From NCBI GenBank assembly GCA_900111695.1, contig FOHD01000001.1:310001-374000 (forward strand): a DNA stretch of 64,000 nt, in the 5' to 3' direction. The notes below the pieces were generated by a model. The model did no database searches, was not told the origin of the DNA, and was given only the letters and a program-made list of their open reading frames with translations. Shown here in pieces: positions 1 to 9,044 of this stretch; the first letter of the stretch is position 1; the number at the start of each line of letters is the position of its first letter. The DNA is from Olsenella sp. KH3B4 (GTDB taxonomy: Bacteria; Actinomycetota; Coriobacteriia; Coriobacteriales; Atopobiaceae). Position numbers and translations under genes: made by a program.

Positions 1-2
1 GC

Positions 3-989
3 CTGAGCGGCAACGGCCACGAGCAGACGGGCATCGTGGCGGCCTTCTCGGTGGACGACTACGAGTCGGGCACCATTCGCCGGCACGAGTTCACGCGACC
101 GGTCGACGAGAAGGACCGCGCAGACCACATTGCCACCACCGGCTGCCAGACAGGCCCCGTGCTTCTCGCCTATCGCGACGACCCCACGCTCTCGACCATC
201 GTCGCTGCTGCCGCAACGGCAACCCCACTCTACGACTTCACCGACGCAGAGGGACTGCGCGAGACCGTATGGCGCGTCAACAGGCCCGCCGCCGTCGACG
301 CCCTGCGCACGATGCTCGCACGCGTTCCGCGCGCCTACATTGCCGACGGTCACCACCGCGCTGCCGCCGCGGCCCGCGTGCGGAAGGCGCTACGCGAGGA
401 GCACGGTGACACGATGGGCGCCCCCGGCACCGAGCCCTGCGACTACCTCCTGGCAGTCCTCTTCCCCGAGAGTCAGCTCATGACCCTCCCCTATGACCGT
501 GTGGTGGCAGACACCGCGGGGCTCACCGCCAAAGAGCTTCTCGCGCGCCTCGCCGAGCAGGGCTTTGCCGTTGGCGAGCCGAGCGAGGACCCCATCCGCC
601 CGACGGAGGCCCTTCACTACGGGCTCTTTCTTGGCGGCTCATGGCGCGAGCTTGTCTGGCAGGGTGACGTCCCCCAGACGGCCGTGGGCAAGCTTGACGT
701 ATCGGTCCTCCAGGACCAGGCGCTTGGCCCCATCCTGGGCATCACCGACCCCGGCCGCGACGCCCGCATCCGCTTTGTGGGCGGACAGCCTGACGCCGCT
801 TCACTCGAGTCGCTCGCGGGCGAGAACGGCCTTGCCTTTGCGCTGAGGGCGACTCCAGTGGCAGACATGATGGCCGTGGCGGACGAGGAGGGCATCATGC
901 CTCCCAAGTCCACCTGGTTCGAGCCCAAGCTGAGAAGCGGCCTCTTCATTCGGCCCATCCTCGGGAGCACTGCAAAGCACGGTGCCTAG
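3..989 (+). CDS. DUF1015 family protein (5' end outside window)
   Basis: The reading frame is open from base 3, so the true start lies upstream; about 329 codons are visible. The conserved core 'YIADGHHRAAAA' (about 310-370) is the hallmark of DUF1015, as is the segment before it on tyrosine/asparagine dominated strands. The biochemical role is not settled; in several anaerobic lineages DUF1015 genes sit beside serine biosynthesis genes, but no such neighbour is inside this window. A hairpin terminator follows directly after the stop. Family call is firm, function unknown. Confidence 0.8.
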   Translation: MSGNGHEQTGIVAAFSVDDYESGTIRRHEFTRPVDEKDRADHIATTGCQTGPVLLAYRDDPTLSTIVAAAATATPLYDFTDAEGLRETVWRVNRPAAVDALRTMLARVPRAYIADGHHRAAAAARVRKALREEHGDTMGAPGTEPCDYLLAVLFPESQLMTLPYDRVVADTAGLTAKELLARLAEQGFAVGEPSEDPIRPTEALHYGLFLGGSWRELVWQGDVPQTAVGKLDVSVLQDQALGPILGITDPGRDARIRFVGGQPDAASLESLAGENGLAFALRATPVADMMAVADEEGIMPPKSTWFEPKLRSGLFIRPILGSTAKHGA

Positions 990-1001
990 ACGCGAGCCCA
1001 C

Positions 1002-1038
1002 GCACCCCAGAGGCCATTGCGGTCTCTGGGGTGCCTTT
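1002..1038 (+). terminator. Rho-independent terminator after DUF1015 gene
   Basis: Fourteen-base arms at 1002-1015 and 1021-1034 (GCACCCCAGAGGCC against GGTCTCTGGGGTGC, one G-T pair) close a five-base loop and are followed by CTTTTCC. Confidence 0.8.
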
Positions 1039-1113
1039 TCCACGCCATGGGTATAAGGTGGTTTCGGGGACGCAATTGGATTCATCGGTTTGCATGCGAT
1101 GAGGAGGTGCCGC

Positions 1114-3459
1114 ATGGAGGAGACGGACGACGAGCGCTGGCCACACTGGGCTCACGACTTCACGCAGGCGCTGTCGCGTGCCTTTGGACGCCAGGTAGAC
1201 CATGCGGGCCAGGTGGACATGGGTGACCTTGCTACCCAGGACGAGCATGCGACGCCCAGGCTGGGTGCGCACTTTGCCGCAACCGTCGATGCGTCACGTC
1301 CGCGGGTCACAACCACGCTCGACATAGACGTGCTCTCCCAGCGGCTCATGGCCTCGGACGACCCCCTCTCTGACCTTGGCCTTGTCGTGGCGGACATCCG
1401 CTCGCGTCAGCAGAATGGCCAGAACGCCGATGGCGGCCAGATCATTGTGCCTTCCTCTTCCGAGGGTACGCTCCCGCCGTCTAATCTCGAGGTGTTTCTC
1501 GCCGACTCCCTGGATGACGCCGGCCTCTCGGCCCCCGACGTGGCCATGCCCTCGGTGGGTGTGGTTCGCCCGCACACCTCGCATCTCTTCTACCTTCGCG
1601 TCAACGACCCCGAGCTGAGCTATGCGGCCAAGCTCAAGGTGCTTCGCATCGAGGCCGCTCTCAACGCGGCGCTCCTCGCGTCGACGTTCTTCGAGGACGC
1701 GGACGACGTCCCTACAGACGAGCTGGCAAGGTTCAGGCAGCGCGTTGCCGCGTCCGTCACCTCGCAGATCCCCACCATCGCAGACGGCCTCCCCACCCGC
1801 GAGGAGGAGCGCCCCGATGGCGAGTGGGCGGTGCGCAAGGGCATCTCGACGGGCATCGAGCACTTCCAGGTGCCCTACCGCCTCCAGGCAAGCTTCCGCA
1901 CAAACGTAGCCGACGGGAACGCGGCAATCGCGGTCGACCTCACGCCACCCTCTGTCATGCCGTCCCACGCGTGGGTCGACGGCATGGGAATCGTCCCGGC
2001 AACGCCCGAGATGCGCCGTCGTGCCGCCACCGACTACAATCTTCGCATTGGCATCCTGCTGGCTGCTTGCGCGTTTCGCTGCAGTTCGCTCATACGGCAC
2101 GTATGGGTCGCAGGCACCATCGACACGCCACAGTCGCATGACTGCTACTACTCCGTATGCTTCGACCGCGAGAGCTTCTCGAAGATCCCGCTCACGGGAA
2201 CCTTTGACTCCGTGTCAACGTATCGAGGCTTTGGCGCCACGCTCGACGAGAAGGACGGCCAGCTCTCGCCCGTAAGGCAGGGCTTCTCGCTTGAAGGCGA
2301 GCAGTTCTGCCCTGCTCGGCGCTACGAAACCGTGGAGCTCTCGACGCGCGTACTTCCCGACCCCTTTGCGAAGGCTCTTGGGGCTAGCCGTGTGAGCCAG
2401 CTCGGCGTCGTCGAGGAGAGTAAGCGGATTGAGGTCGCATCGCAGATTGCGCGGCGGCTCAGCTCTTCCACCGAGGAGAACGTCCGCGCCATCATGGGGC
2501 TCGCGAGCAAGGACGAGGACGCAACCGTGAGAGAGGCGGCCCGTCGATGCGTAGGCAAGCTCATAGACGGTACTCTCCCCGAGGATGATCCCCAGGCAGT
2601 CCAGGACGAGTTCGTGAACGGAGGCGAGCTCTTCTCGGCCGTCGAGAAGGCCAAGGAGCTTCTTGCCCAGAAGAACACGGCGGATGCGCTCTCCATCGTT
2701 CTCGGCGCCCTCGAGCCCTTGGAAGAGGCCCACACATACGATGACACGGCTACGGTCGAGTGGCATGCGTTTGGCAGCTACGTCGACCGCGTGCTCTACA
2801 ACCGCCTCTTGTGGGACGGCTCGCGCGAGACGCATCTTGCGCCCGACTCCTACCTTGAGGCCCAGCTTGTGGTCTCGGTGGCGGCGCTAGCCGAGGGACG
2901 TCTTACCCAGGCTACCGAGCGCGCGCGTCGTGCCGTAGAGCTTGCCCCCCTGAGCATCCACGCGCGGCTGCAGCTCGCGCAGTGCCTGGAGGCGGAAGGC
3001 CACGACGATGACGCGATGACCGAGGTTGGGCACCTCCTCGAACTTGCTCACGACCCCGAGGGTGTGGGCCTCGGCTACTTCCGCATGGCAAGCTACGAGT
3101 GGAACCGCCAGGACGTGCGGGCCGCACGAGCCTGCTACCAGCGCGCGCTCTCGTTCATGCCTGGCATTGCCAACCAGATGGCCTCGCAGCTCTCTGCCAT
3201 CGTCTTGCAGCTGCAGGGCTCAGCCACCTCGAGCGAGCCACTCACCGAGGAGCAGGTGCGTGCAGCCCTTTCGGCACGTAACATCGCGATAGCGCCCACC
3301 GAGAAGGTCACCGAAGTCTTCTTCGAGGGCATGCGGGCCTCGCTTGACGCCGAGATATTCCCCATAGCCAAGGAGTTCATGACCATCTTGGGGCTCATGA
3401 CGCACGACGACGTGTACTACGGAATGCTTCGCTCCATCGAGGACGAGCCAGACCGCTAG
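1114..3459 (+). CDS. Large TPR-containing protein of unknown function
   Basis: 781 residues from ATG 1114, chosen because GAGGAGG at 1101-1107 lies six bases upstream; a TTG at 1090 and an ATG at 1099 are open but lack a site. No signal peptide or membrane helix is evident. The N-terminal half (about residues 1-430) has no motif I recognise and is acidic. The C-terminal third (about 500-720) reads as helical repeats of tetratricopeptide type, for example the stretch around 'ATERARRAVELAPLSIHA' and 'ARACYQRALSFMPG'. A scaffold or adaptor role is typical for TPR proteins, but no partner is indicated by the neighbours. It stands alone between a terminator and a convergent gene. Confidence 0.75.
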   Translation: MEETDDERWPHWAHDFTQALSRAFGRQVDHAGQVDMGDLATQDEHATPRLGAHFAATVDASRPRVTTTLDIDVLSQRLMASDDPLSDLGLVVADIRSRQQNGQNADGGQIIVPSSSEGTLPPSNLEVFLADSLDDAGLSAPDVAMPSVGVVRPHTSHLFYLRVNDPELSYAAKLKVLRIEAALNAALLASTFFEDADDVPTDELARFRQRVAASVTSQIPTIADGLPTREEERPDGEWAVRKGISTGIEHFQVPYRLQASFRTNVADGNAAIAVDLTPPSVMPSHAWVDGMGIVPATPEMRRRAATDYNLRIGILLAACAFRCSSLIRHVWVAGTIDTPQSHDCYYSVCFDRESFSKIPLTGTFDSVSTYRGFGATLDEKDGQLSPVRQGFSLEGEQFCPARRYETVELSTRVLPDPFAKALGASRVSQLGVVEESKRIEVASQIARRLSSSTEENVRAIMGLASKDEDATVREAARRCVGKLIDGTLPEDDPQAVQDEFVNGGELFSAVEKAKELLAQKNTADALSIVLGALEPLEEAHTYDDTATVEWHAFGSYVDRVLYNRLLWDGSRETHLAPDSYLEAQLVVSVAALAEGRLTQATERARRAVELAPLSIHARLQLAQCLEAEGHDDDAMTEVGHLLELAHDPEGVGLGYFRMASYEWNRQDVRAARACYQRALSFMPGIANQMASQLSAIVLQLQGSATSSEPLTEEQVRAALSARNIAIAPTEKVTEVFFEGMRASLDAEIFPIAKEFMTILGLMTHDDVYYGMLRSIEDEPDR

Positions 3460-3487
3460 CTATCATCTTCCAGTAAGAGAAAGACAA

Positions 3488-3522
3488 GGGCCGGCCTCGC
3501 GATACGGTTGCGAGGCCGGCCC
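3488..3522. terminator. Bidirectional terminator between convergent genes
   Basis: A perfect 13-bp stem (GGGCCGGCCTCGC at 3488-3500 against 3510-3522) with a nine-base loop lies between the converging TPR gene and murein hydrolase gene. A-rich sequence on the left and T-rich sequence on the right suit termination in both directions. Confidence 0.8.
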
Positions 3523-3546
3523 CCATTGTTATTGTGGCGTTCTCTC

Positions 3547-5778
3547 CTACAGCTTGTTCATGATTGACTTTATTTTGTTTCCGTAAGACGTATCTGACGC
3601 CCACGTGCCACTCAGACACTCAACCGAGCGAGACCTACCAAAGAGCCACGTGCCGTAGCGTTTGTCATAGGTCTTAGAGGAGAGGGGCGCATACCCAGCA
3701 TAGGCGCGGAGATGCTGCGCTTGCGCAAGGAAACCAACATAGACGGCATCTGACCCATATGAGCTAAAGTCCTCTCCGGGGGTATTTCGGTCCGTGGCAC
3801 CAAGCCCGCAGAAATTGCACTGCTTGGGCTGCACGCTACCACCAAATTGGAGGTAGCCCGTCTCGACCATGGACTGCGCGTAGATGACCTCCGGACGGAC
3901 ACCCTCGGCGACAGCGGCATCCCAGAGCTTGTCAATAAACTCCTCTACCGTTGAGGCACCATACTCAGAATACACGTCCGCAGGGAACTCCACGCCACGT
4001 GCCTTAAGCCCTGCTTTGAGGCCCTTCACAAGCTGGGCCTTTGTTACCTGAGGGCTTCCCAGGATGGGTGTTGGTACTCCCACCTCGACGGTGGTGGACC
4101 TGGTCTCCCGCTTGCCGCCGGCGCTCACGACGTCCACGTAGAGCGTGTAGGTCCCGGCCTTCGAGGGCGTGAACGATCCGCTTGTCTCGGTGGTGTCGGA
4201 GCCGGTCGAGAGGACCGTGGATCCCCACTCGCCCTTCGCCCAGGAGCCCTCGTAGGACCATACGTAGTTGTACGTGAGACCGGAGGTCTGGCCCACAACG
4301 TTGGCTGAGAAGTTCACGGGGCCGCCAACCACAGGCGAGGCGGTGGAGACCGTCACGCCTCTGTAGGCATATCCGCTCTTCACCTCGACGGTGGTGGACT
4401 TGGTCTCCCTCGTGCCGCCCGGGCCCACGACGTCAACGTAGAGGTTGTAGGTGCCGGCCTTGGTGGGCGTGAACGAGCCCGTGGTCGACGAGATGTCAGA
4501 GCCCGTCGAGAGGACCGTGGAGCCCCACTCGCCCTTCGCCCAGGAGCCCTCGTAGGACCAGACGTAGTTGTACTTGAGGCCGGAGGTCTGGCCCACAACG
4601 TTGGCTGAGAAGGTCACGGCATCTCCCGCAACAGGCATGTCTGTGGTGACCTTGACGCCCCTATACCCATAGCCGCTCTTAACGTTGACGGTTACCATGC
4701 GCGTGGTCTTTGACGCCCCGTTGGAGCAAACGTCGACGAACAGCCAATACGTACCCGGCTTCGTAGGGGTGAACGCGCCAGAGGCAGAAGAGGTCATCGA
4801 GCCCGTATCCTTAACGGTTGAGCCCCACGAGGACCAGTCCGGCTTTGCCCACACGTAGTTGTAGGCGAGGTTCTCCCCCACGCCCATGAGCTTGGGCGAG
4901 TAGGTCACCGTCTCCCCCACATAGGCCTCGGTGGTCGAGACGTTGATGCCCGAGACGCTCCACCAGGTGTTGGAGCTGTAGAACTGGTTGTAGATGGCGG
5001 CTCCATCCGCCCTGCCAAAGCTCGCGAGGTAGTTGTCGTTCGAGAGCTTTGCCGCATCAGACGTGCCATCGATGAAGCCGTGCTCGATGATGACACCCAG
5101 GATGCCGGCCTTCCTCGCATAGCGGGTGATTCCGTAGTAGTCCGCCACGGAACCGTCCTCATACCGAGAGGAGCTATCGCCGGACGGATAGTCCCTCGTG
5201 ATGATTCCCGCACCGTGGATGGATAGCCCTGTGGACTGGAGCCCAGAGAGCACAAGGGCCGAGAGCGACTGCCCCGCGTAGTACAGGTCCTGGTTGTAGC
5301 TCGAGGAGTTGGTGGACTCCACCTCGGCACCACGGCCACCGCCAGCATTGATGTGAATGGAGACGATGGCGCAGCAGTTGTTCTTGACGGCGCGCTGCAC
5401 GCGTCCGGCAACAGAAACGTACTCGTACTGCCCTCGCGTGAGGTAGACCGTGACGCCGCGGGACTCGAGGTAATCCTTGCAGGCATTCGCGATCTTCCAG
5501 GTGAGGTCGGACTCCTTCATGCCATTTGCATTGGCACCTGAGTCCCACCCACCATGACCTGGGTCGATGGCGATTGTCCTCCCCGTCTGCTTTGCCACTG
5601 AGAGCGCCTGGGACATGTTCGAGTACGAAGAGAGCGAGCCGTCTGGGCTTGCGGTGGTGTAGGTGGTGGTTGCCGCCTTCGCAGTAGAGGGAGCCAAGGC
5701 GAGCGCGAGCGCCACGCCAATCGCAAGAGCCACACTACTTAGCAGAAGAACCGAAAACCGCTGCTTCGTTTTAGCCAT
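3547..5778 (-). CDS. Secreted N-acetylmuramoyl-L-alanine amidase with C-terminal glucosaminidase domain
   Basis: 743 residues from ATG 5778 (GGAGA just upstream; an in-frame start at 5820 lacks a site). Residues 1-35 form a signal peptide ending near 'PSTAKA'. An Amidase_3 domain follows (about 60-260): zinc ligands are visible in 'DPGHGG', 'KESDLT' and 'SIHINAGG', and the catalytic glutamate in 'VIIEHGF'. Three repeats of about 100 residues come next (about 266-566), then a glucosaminidase-like domain (about 575-743, 'MVETGYLQFGG' and 'CNFCGLG'). The protein should cut both the peptide stem link and the glycan strand of peptidoglycan outside the cell, in cell separation or remodelling. There is no cell-wall sorting signal, so the repeats may provide wall binding. 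Confidence 0.9.
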   Translation of the reverse strand: MAKTKQRFSVLLLSSVALAIGVALALALAPSTAKAATTTYTTASPDGSLSSYSNMSQALSVAKQTGRTIAIDPGHGGWDSGANANGMKESDLTWKIANACKDYLESRGVTVYLTRGQYEYVSVAGRVQRAVKNNCCAIVSIHINAGGGRGAEVESTNSSSYNQDLYYAGQSLSALVLSGLQSTGLSIHGAGIITRDYPSGDSSSRYEDGSVADYYGITRYARKAGILGVIIEHGFIDGTSDAAKLSNDNYLASFGRADGAAIYNQFYSSNTWWSVSGINVSTTEAYVGETVTYSPKLMGVGENLAYNYVWAKPDWSSWGSTVKDTGSMTSSASGAFTPTKPGTYWLFVDVCSNGASKTTRMVTVNVKSGYGYRGVKVTTDMPVAGDAVTFSANVVGQTSGLKYNYVWSYEGSWAKGEWGSTVLSTGSDISSTTGSFTPTKAGTYNLYVDVVGPGGTRETKSTTVEVKSGYAYRGVTVSTASPVVGGPVNFSANVVGQTSGLTYNYVWSYEGSWAKGEWGSTVLSTGSDTTETSGSFTPSKAGTYTLYVDVVSAGGKRETRSTTVEVGVPTPILGSPQVTKAQLVKGLKAGLKARGVEFPADVYSEYGASTVEEFIDKLWDAAVAEGVRPEVIYAQSMVETGYLQFGGSVQPKQCNFCGLGATDRNTPGEDFSSYGSDAVYVGFLAQAQHLRAYAGYAPLSSKTYDKRYGTWLFGRSRSVECLSGTWASDTSYGNKIKSIMNKL
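4081..4980 (-). repeat. Three tandem 300-bp repeats inside the murein hydrolase gene
   Basis: The coding repeat restarts at 4081, 4381 and about 4681, an exact 300-bp (100-codon) period. The first two copies (4081-4380, 4381-4680) are very similar at DNA level, sharing for example 'YNYVWSYEGSWAKGEWGS' and 'STGSD'; the third (4681-4980) is more diverged. The fold is probably an extracellular beta-sandwich. Copy number could vary between strains by recombination. Confidence 0.8.
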
Positions 5779-5872
5779 GATTCTCCAACGACGAACTGCA
5801 CGTGGATTCCAGTCTGACATAGAATCAGTTTTAATACCTTAAACCTTCCGGCAATCTCAACGAGAGACTTTC

Positions 5873-6565
5873 ATGAGACAAGCGCACAGCGCAAACCCAC
5901 TGTGGCCACCGAGCTTCTCGGCGGCCATCTTCGACTTTGACGACACCCTTGCCCTGACGCATGACCTCTGGAAGCAGGTGGACATTGCGTTCCTGAGGTC
6001 ACGCGGCATCAGCTACACACCGGATGTGGGGCGCACGCTCACCATGCTGGGCTTTGCGGGCGGCGCGCGCTGGTGCATCGAGCGCTATGGCCTCAAGGAC
6101 ACGGTCGAAGAGATCTGCGACGAGTGGAACTCCATGGGCCGCGCGCTCTATGCCACCCGGGTGCACCTGCGACCCGGAGCGAGGGAGTATCTCGCAGCGC
6201 TGAGGAGTGCGGGCGTGCCCCTTGCGCTTGCGACCACCAACGACCCGGACGTGCTTGCCGCCATGAGAAGAAATGTGGACGTATACGCCCTCTTCGACTC
6301 TGTGGTGTGCGCCAAGGAAGTGGGCTGCGGCAAGGACCGCCCCGACATCTACCTCGAGGCTGCACGACGAATCTCCGCCAAGCCAGAAGACTGCATGGTC
6401 TTTGAGGACCTCCTCCAGGGAATCTATTCCGCAAAGCGTGCGGGAATGCGCACCTGCGCCGTGCTGAGCAACAACCCGCTTCAAAACGAGCGGGAGGTCG
6501 TAGCGGCGGCAGACTGTTCCATCGCAAGCTGGCGCGATGCCCTAACAGACGAAAGGCAACCATGA
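5873..6565 (+). CDS. HAD-superfamily hydrolase
   Basis: 230 residues. Motif I 'FDFDDTLAL' sits at about residues 20-28, a threonine motif II in 'LALATTNDPDV', and lysine/aspartate motifs III-IV in 'CGKDRPDIYLEAA' and 'CMVFEDLLQGI'. This is the layout of the phosphoglycolate phosphatase/beta-phosphoglucomutase-like subfamily, a cytoplasmic phosphatase with a helical cap. The substrate cannot be told from sequence. It is divergent from the murein hydrolase gene. Confidence 0.8.
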   Translation: MRQAHSANPLWPPSFSAAIFDFDDTLALTHDLWKQVDIAFLRSRGISYTPDVGRTLTMLGFAGGARWCIERYGLKDTVEEICDEWNSMGRALYATRVHLRPGAREYLAALRSAGVPLALATTNDPDVLAAMRRNVDVYALFDSVVCAKEVGCGKDRPDIYLEAARRISAKPEDCMVFEDLLQGIYSAKRAGMRTCAVLSNNPLQNEREVVAAADCSIASWRDALTDERQP

Positions 6566-6740
6566 CATTTTTGTGAGCGGCATGCATGAGACCGGAAGTG
6601 GCCATTGGTAACCACTTGAGGATTTAGGGGCTCTCACCAAGACCGTTGGGGTAATATAGCACCCGTGGCTGTTGGGGCCACAAGGTATCGCGCGAGAGCG
6701 CAGCTTTTTGTCCTGCGGGGCAAAGAAAGAAAGGCACGAC

Positions 6741-6944
6741 ATGGCAAAGGGTACTGTTAAGTGGTTCAACCCCGACAAGGGCTATGGCTTCATCTCTCGT
6801 GAGGATGGCGACGATCTGTTCGTCCACTACTCCGAGATTCAGATGGACGGCTTCAAGACCCTGGACGAGGGCCAGGCTGTCGAGTTTGACATCACCACCG
6901 GCCAGAACGGCAAGCTCCAGGCTTCCAACGTCCGCAAGATCTAG
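6741..6944 (+). CDS. csp: Cold-shock domain protein (CspA family)
   Basis: 67 residues starting at ATG 6741 behind AAGAAAGG; upstream in-frame codons are leader, not protein. The single OB-fold contains the RNA-binding motifs 'KGYGFI' and 'DLFVHYSEI'. It acts as a single-stranded nucleic acid chaperone in the cytoplasm. A leader of at least 80 bases precedes it, with a possible -10 hexamer TAATAT at 6652-6657; long leaders are usual for csp genes. It is followed by a strong terminator. Confidence 0.95.
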   Translation: MAKGTVKWFNPDKGYGFISREDGDDLFVHYSEIQMDGFKTLDEGQAVEFDITTGQNGKLQASNVRKI

Positions 6945-6989
6945 CTCATAGCCCAACGCATACCCCCTGTGGGGATTTGTGGGACTTGG

Positions 6990-7020
6990 CTCCCCCACCA
7001 TTCTGGTGGGGGAGTTTTTT
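6990..7020 (+). terminator. Rho-independent terminator after csp
   Basis: A perfect 11-bp stem (CTCCCCCACCA at 6990-7000, partner 7004-7014), a three-base loop and six T residues at 7015-7020. Confidence 0.95.
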
Positions 7021-7110
7021 GTGCTTCATCGCAGCCCCCATGACGAGGCCGCGAGCTGCGATACCATGGACGGGCTATTGTTTGTGAACAAGACGAGAGG
7101 GAATGGAATC

Positions 7111-7791
7111 GTGAGAGTCCTCGCAATCGTGCCTGCGTACAACGAGGAGGAGTGTCTTGCGAACACCGTGCAGGAGCTCACCGAGACCTGTCCGGACGTC
7201 GACTATCTCGTTGTCAATGACGGTTCGAGCGACGACACCCCCCGCATCTGCGATGAATTGGCGCTGAGCCACATAGACCTTCCCGTTAATTGCGGTCTCA
7301 CGTCAGCCGTAAAGGCCGGTATGAAGTACGCCATGCGCCACGGGTACGACGCTGCCGTCCAGATAGACTCCGATGGCCAGCACATTCCTCGGTACATTCC
7401 CATCATGGCAAAGGCCCTCGAGGAGCAGCACGCTGACGTGGTAATTGCCTCCCGCAACCTTGCCGGTGGCGGCGCCGTGGGCGCACGTGGCGCGGGAGCC
7501 AAACTCATCACCGCAATCATTCGCCAGACCACCGGTGCCGTTATTACCGACCCAACGTCCGGCATGCGCATGTACAACCGTGCCATGATTGAGAAGCTCG
7601 CTCGGGGGTTCGACTTGGCACCAGAGCCAGATACCATCGCCCTCCTCATTCGCCGGGGAGCAAAGGTGGTCGAGGTACCAGCCGAGATGCGCGAGCGACA
7701 GGGCGGCACGAGCTACCTACATTTCATGTCTTCCATCTCGTACATGGCACGCACGTGCCTCTCCATCCTGCTCTTCCAATGGTTTAGATAG
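7111..7791 (+). CDS. Family 2 glycosyltransferase
   Basis: 226 residues from GTG 7111, preceded by GAGAGGGAATGG; earlier in-frame starts overlap the csp terminator. The GT-A fold is shown by 'AIVPAYNEEE', 'VVNDGSSDDT' and the metal-binding 'DSDGQH'. No C-terminal membrane helices are present, unlike dolichol-phosphate-mannose synthases with anchors. The next gene, 8 bases on, encodes a DUF2304 membrane protein, a usual partner of soluble GT2 enzymes of this kind. It probably transfers a sugar to a lipid carrier at the inner face of the membrane. Confidence 0.85.
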   Translation: MRVLAIVPAYNEEECLANTVQELTETCPDVDYLVVNDGSSDDTPRICDELALSHIDLPVNCGLTSAVKAGMKYAMRHGYDAAVQIDSDGQHIPRYIPIMAKALEEQHADVVIASRNLAGGGAVGARGAGAKLITAIIRQTTGAVITDPTSGMRMYNRAMIEKLARGFDLAPEPDTIALLIRRGAKVVEVPAEMRERQGGTSYLHFMSSISYMARTCLSILLFQWFR

Positions 7792-7799
7792 GACCCGCC

Positions 7800-8156
7800 A
7801 TGTCCATCGTTCTCCGCATAGTCCTTGTCCTCGGCGCGCTTCTTGCGCTCTCCATCGTTGTGCGCAAGGTGAGAAAGTCGAAAATCCGTATTGCTGATTC
7901 GGTCTACTGGGTCTGCGCGGCCGTGCTGCTGCTGGTGTTGGCAATCTTCCCGCGGATTGCGTACTTCTTCTCCGGCCTTCTGGGTTTCCTCTCGCCAAGC
8001 AACTTCGTGTTTGTCGTGGTCATCGCACTGATGCTCCTCAAGCTCTTCAACCTTGCCTGCGACGTCTCGCGCCTCACCGACAAGGTAGAGCAGCTCTCCC
8101 AAGAAGTAGCCCTCGACAAGAAGGAACGTGGGGACAGCAGAGAAAACAAGGGCTAG
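7800..8156 (+). CDS. DUF2304 membrane protein
   Basis: 118 residues with three hydrophobic segments (about 4-22, 34-54, 66-84) and a charged C-terminal coil. Size, topology and position right after a GT2 gene match DUF2304. These proteins are thought to anchor or assist the neighbouring glycosyltransferase; the exact role is unknown. Both genes form a short plus-strand operon converging on licD. Confidence 0.8.
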   Translation: MSIVLRIVLVLGALLALSIVVRKVRKSKIRIADSVYWVCAAVLLLVLAIFPRIAYFFSGLLGFLSPSNFVFVVVIALMLLKLFNLACDVSRLTDKVEQLSQEVALDKKERGDSRENKG

Positions 8157-8178
8157 CCTCTCGACCAGAACCCAGCGG

Positions 8179-9036
8179 CTACTCCCCCATCACGTTGACA
8201 CCGTCGCCAAAGTCGAGCACGAGGGGGCAGTGCGTATAGCGGTCCTCCAGGGGCGGCAGCTCGTGATAGTCACCGTAAAGCGTGCGTAGGTACGCATCGC
8301 AGTCGTGCGGCGCCCTCAAGGTCATGCCGTCAAAGGCAATGTCTTTGGTGGGAAAAATCTCGGACGCCTCGTGAACTCCGTCGAGTGGGTAGGTCGCATT
8401 GAACCAGCGTTCTGAAGGCACCTCCGGTTGGGCTGCCATGAGAAGCTTGCGAGAGAGCTCTTCCGGCTTCCACGCATGCGCAATGGTGTGGTGCGCAATG
8501 GAGCACGCCGTGGCCTTGAGACCCCTAAACGACGTGTCAGAGGGAATCCTAGGATGAGCAATGCCGTGGAGGTAGCTCATGCGCTGGAGCTTCAGGCACG
8601 TTGCCTTTTGCGAGCGGGCGCGCGCAGGGTCGGCATCCTCGCGGAAGAACGGGAAGACGTCGAGGAAGATGGCCTGGTTGCAGCCGGCCTCCATGGAGGC
8701 CTCGTCAATGAAGCGCGTGCCGTCGAGAAAGACCTTCACCCAGAGTGACGTGAGACCGGGTGTGTTCTCGCACGTTGCAAGGGAATAGCCAGAGGGAAGG
8801 GCTTTGGGGGCAAGCTCGAGGAAGCACCGGTAGTCCTCATAGGACATGCCAATGTCCGTGTCGTCGTCCCATGGGATAAAGCCGCCATGACGAACCGCGC
8901 CCAGGCAGGTACCTGAGTCAATGAAGTAGTCAATGCCATTCTCGCGGCAGAGCTCGTCCACAACGCGCAGAATGTCACGTTCGGCGTCCTGTAGGCGCTC
9001 GAGGGAACCTTCGGGATAAGGCCGGACGTCGTTCAT
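8179..9036 (-). CDS. licD: LicD family phosphotransferase (copy 1)
   Basis: 285 residues. The LicD signature is clear: 'GTCLGAVRHGGFIPWDDDTD' at about 42-61, giving the acidic metal-binding cluster, followed by 'ASMEAGCNQAIFLDVFPFF'. LicD enzymes move phosphocholine (or a similar group) from a CDP-activated donor onto teichoic acid or another surface glycan. It is the last gene of a minus-strand run, 8 bases after the flippase gene. Two LicD copies in one locus suggest two attachment sites or two acceptor sugars. Substrate is inferred, not shown. Confidence 0.85.
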   Translation of the reverse strand: MNDVRPYPEGSLERLQDAERDILRVVDELCRENGIDYFIDSGTCLGAVRHGGFIPWDDDTDIGMSYEDYRCFLELAPKALPSGYSLATCENTPGLTSLWVKVFLDGTRFIDEASMEAGCNQAIFLDVFPFFREDADPARARSQKATCLKLQRMSYLHGIAHPRIPSDTSFRGLKATACSIAHHTIAHAWKPEELSRKLLMAAQPEVPSERWFNATYPLDGVHEASEIFPTKDIAFDGMTLRAPHDCDAYLRTLYGDYHELPPLEDRYTHCPLVLDFGDGVNVMGE

Positions 9037-9044
9037 CTGGTCTA

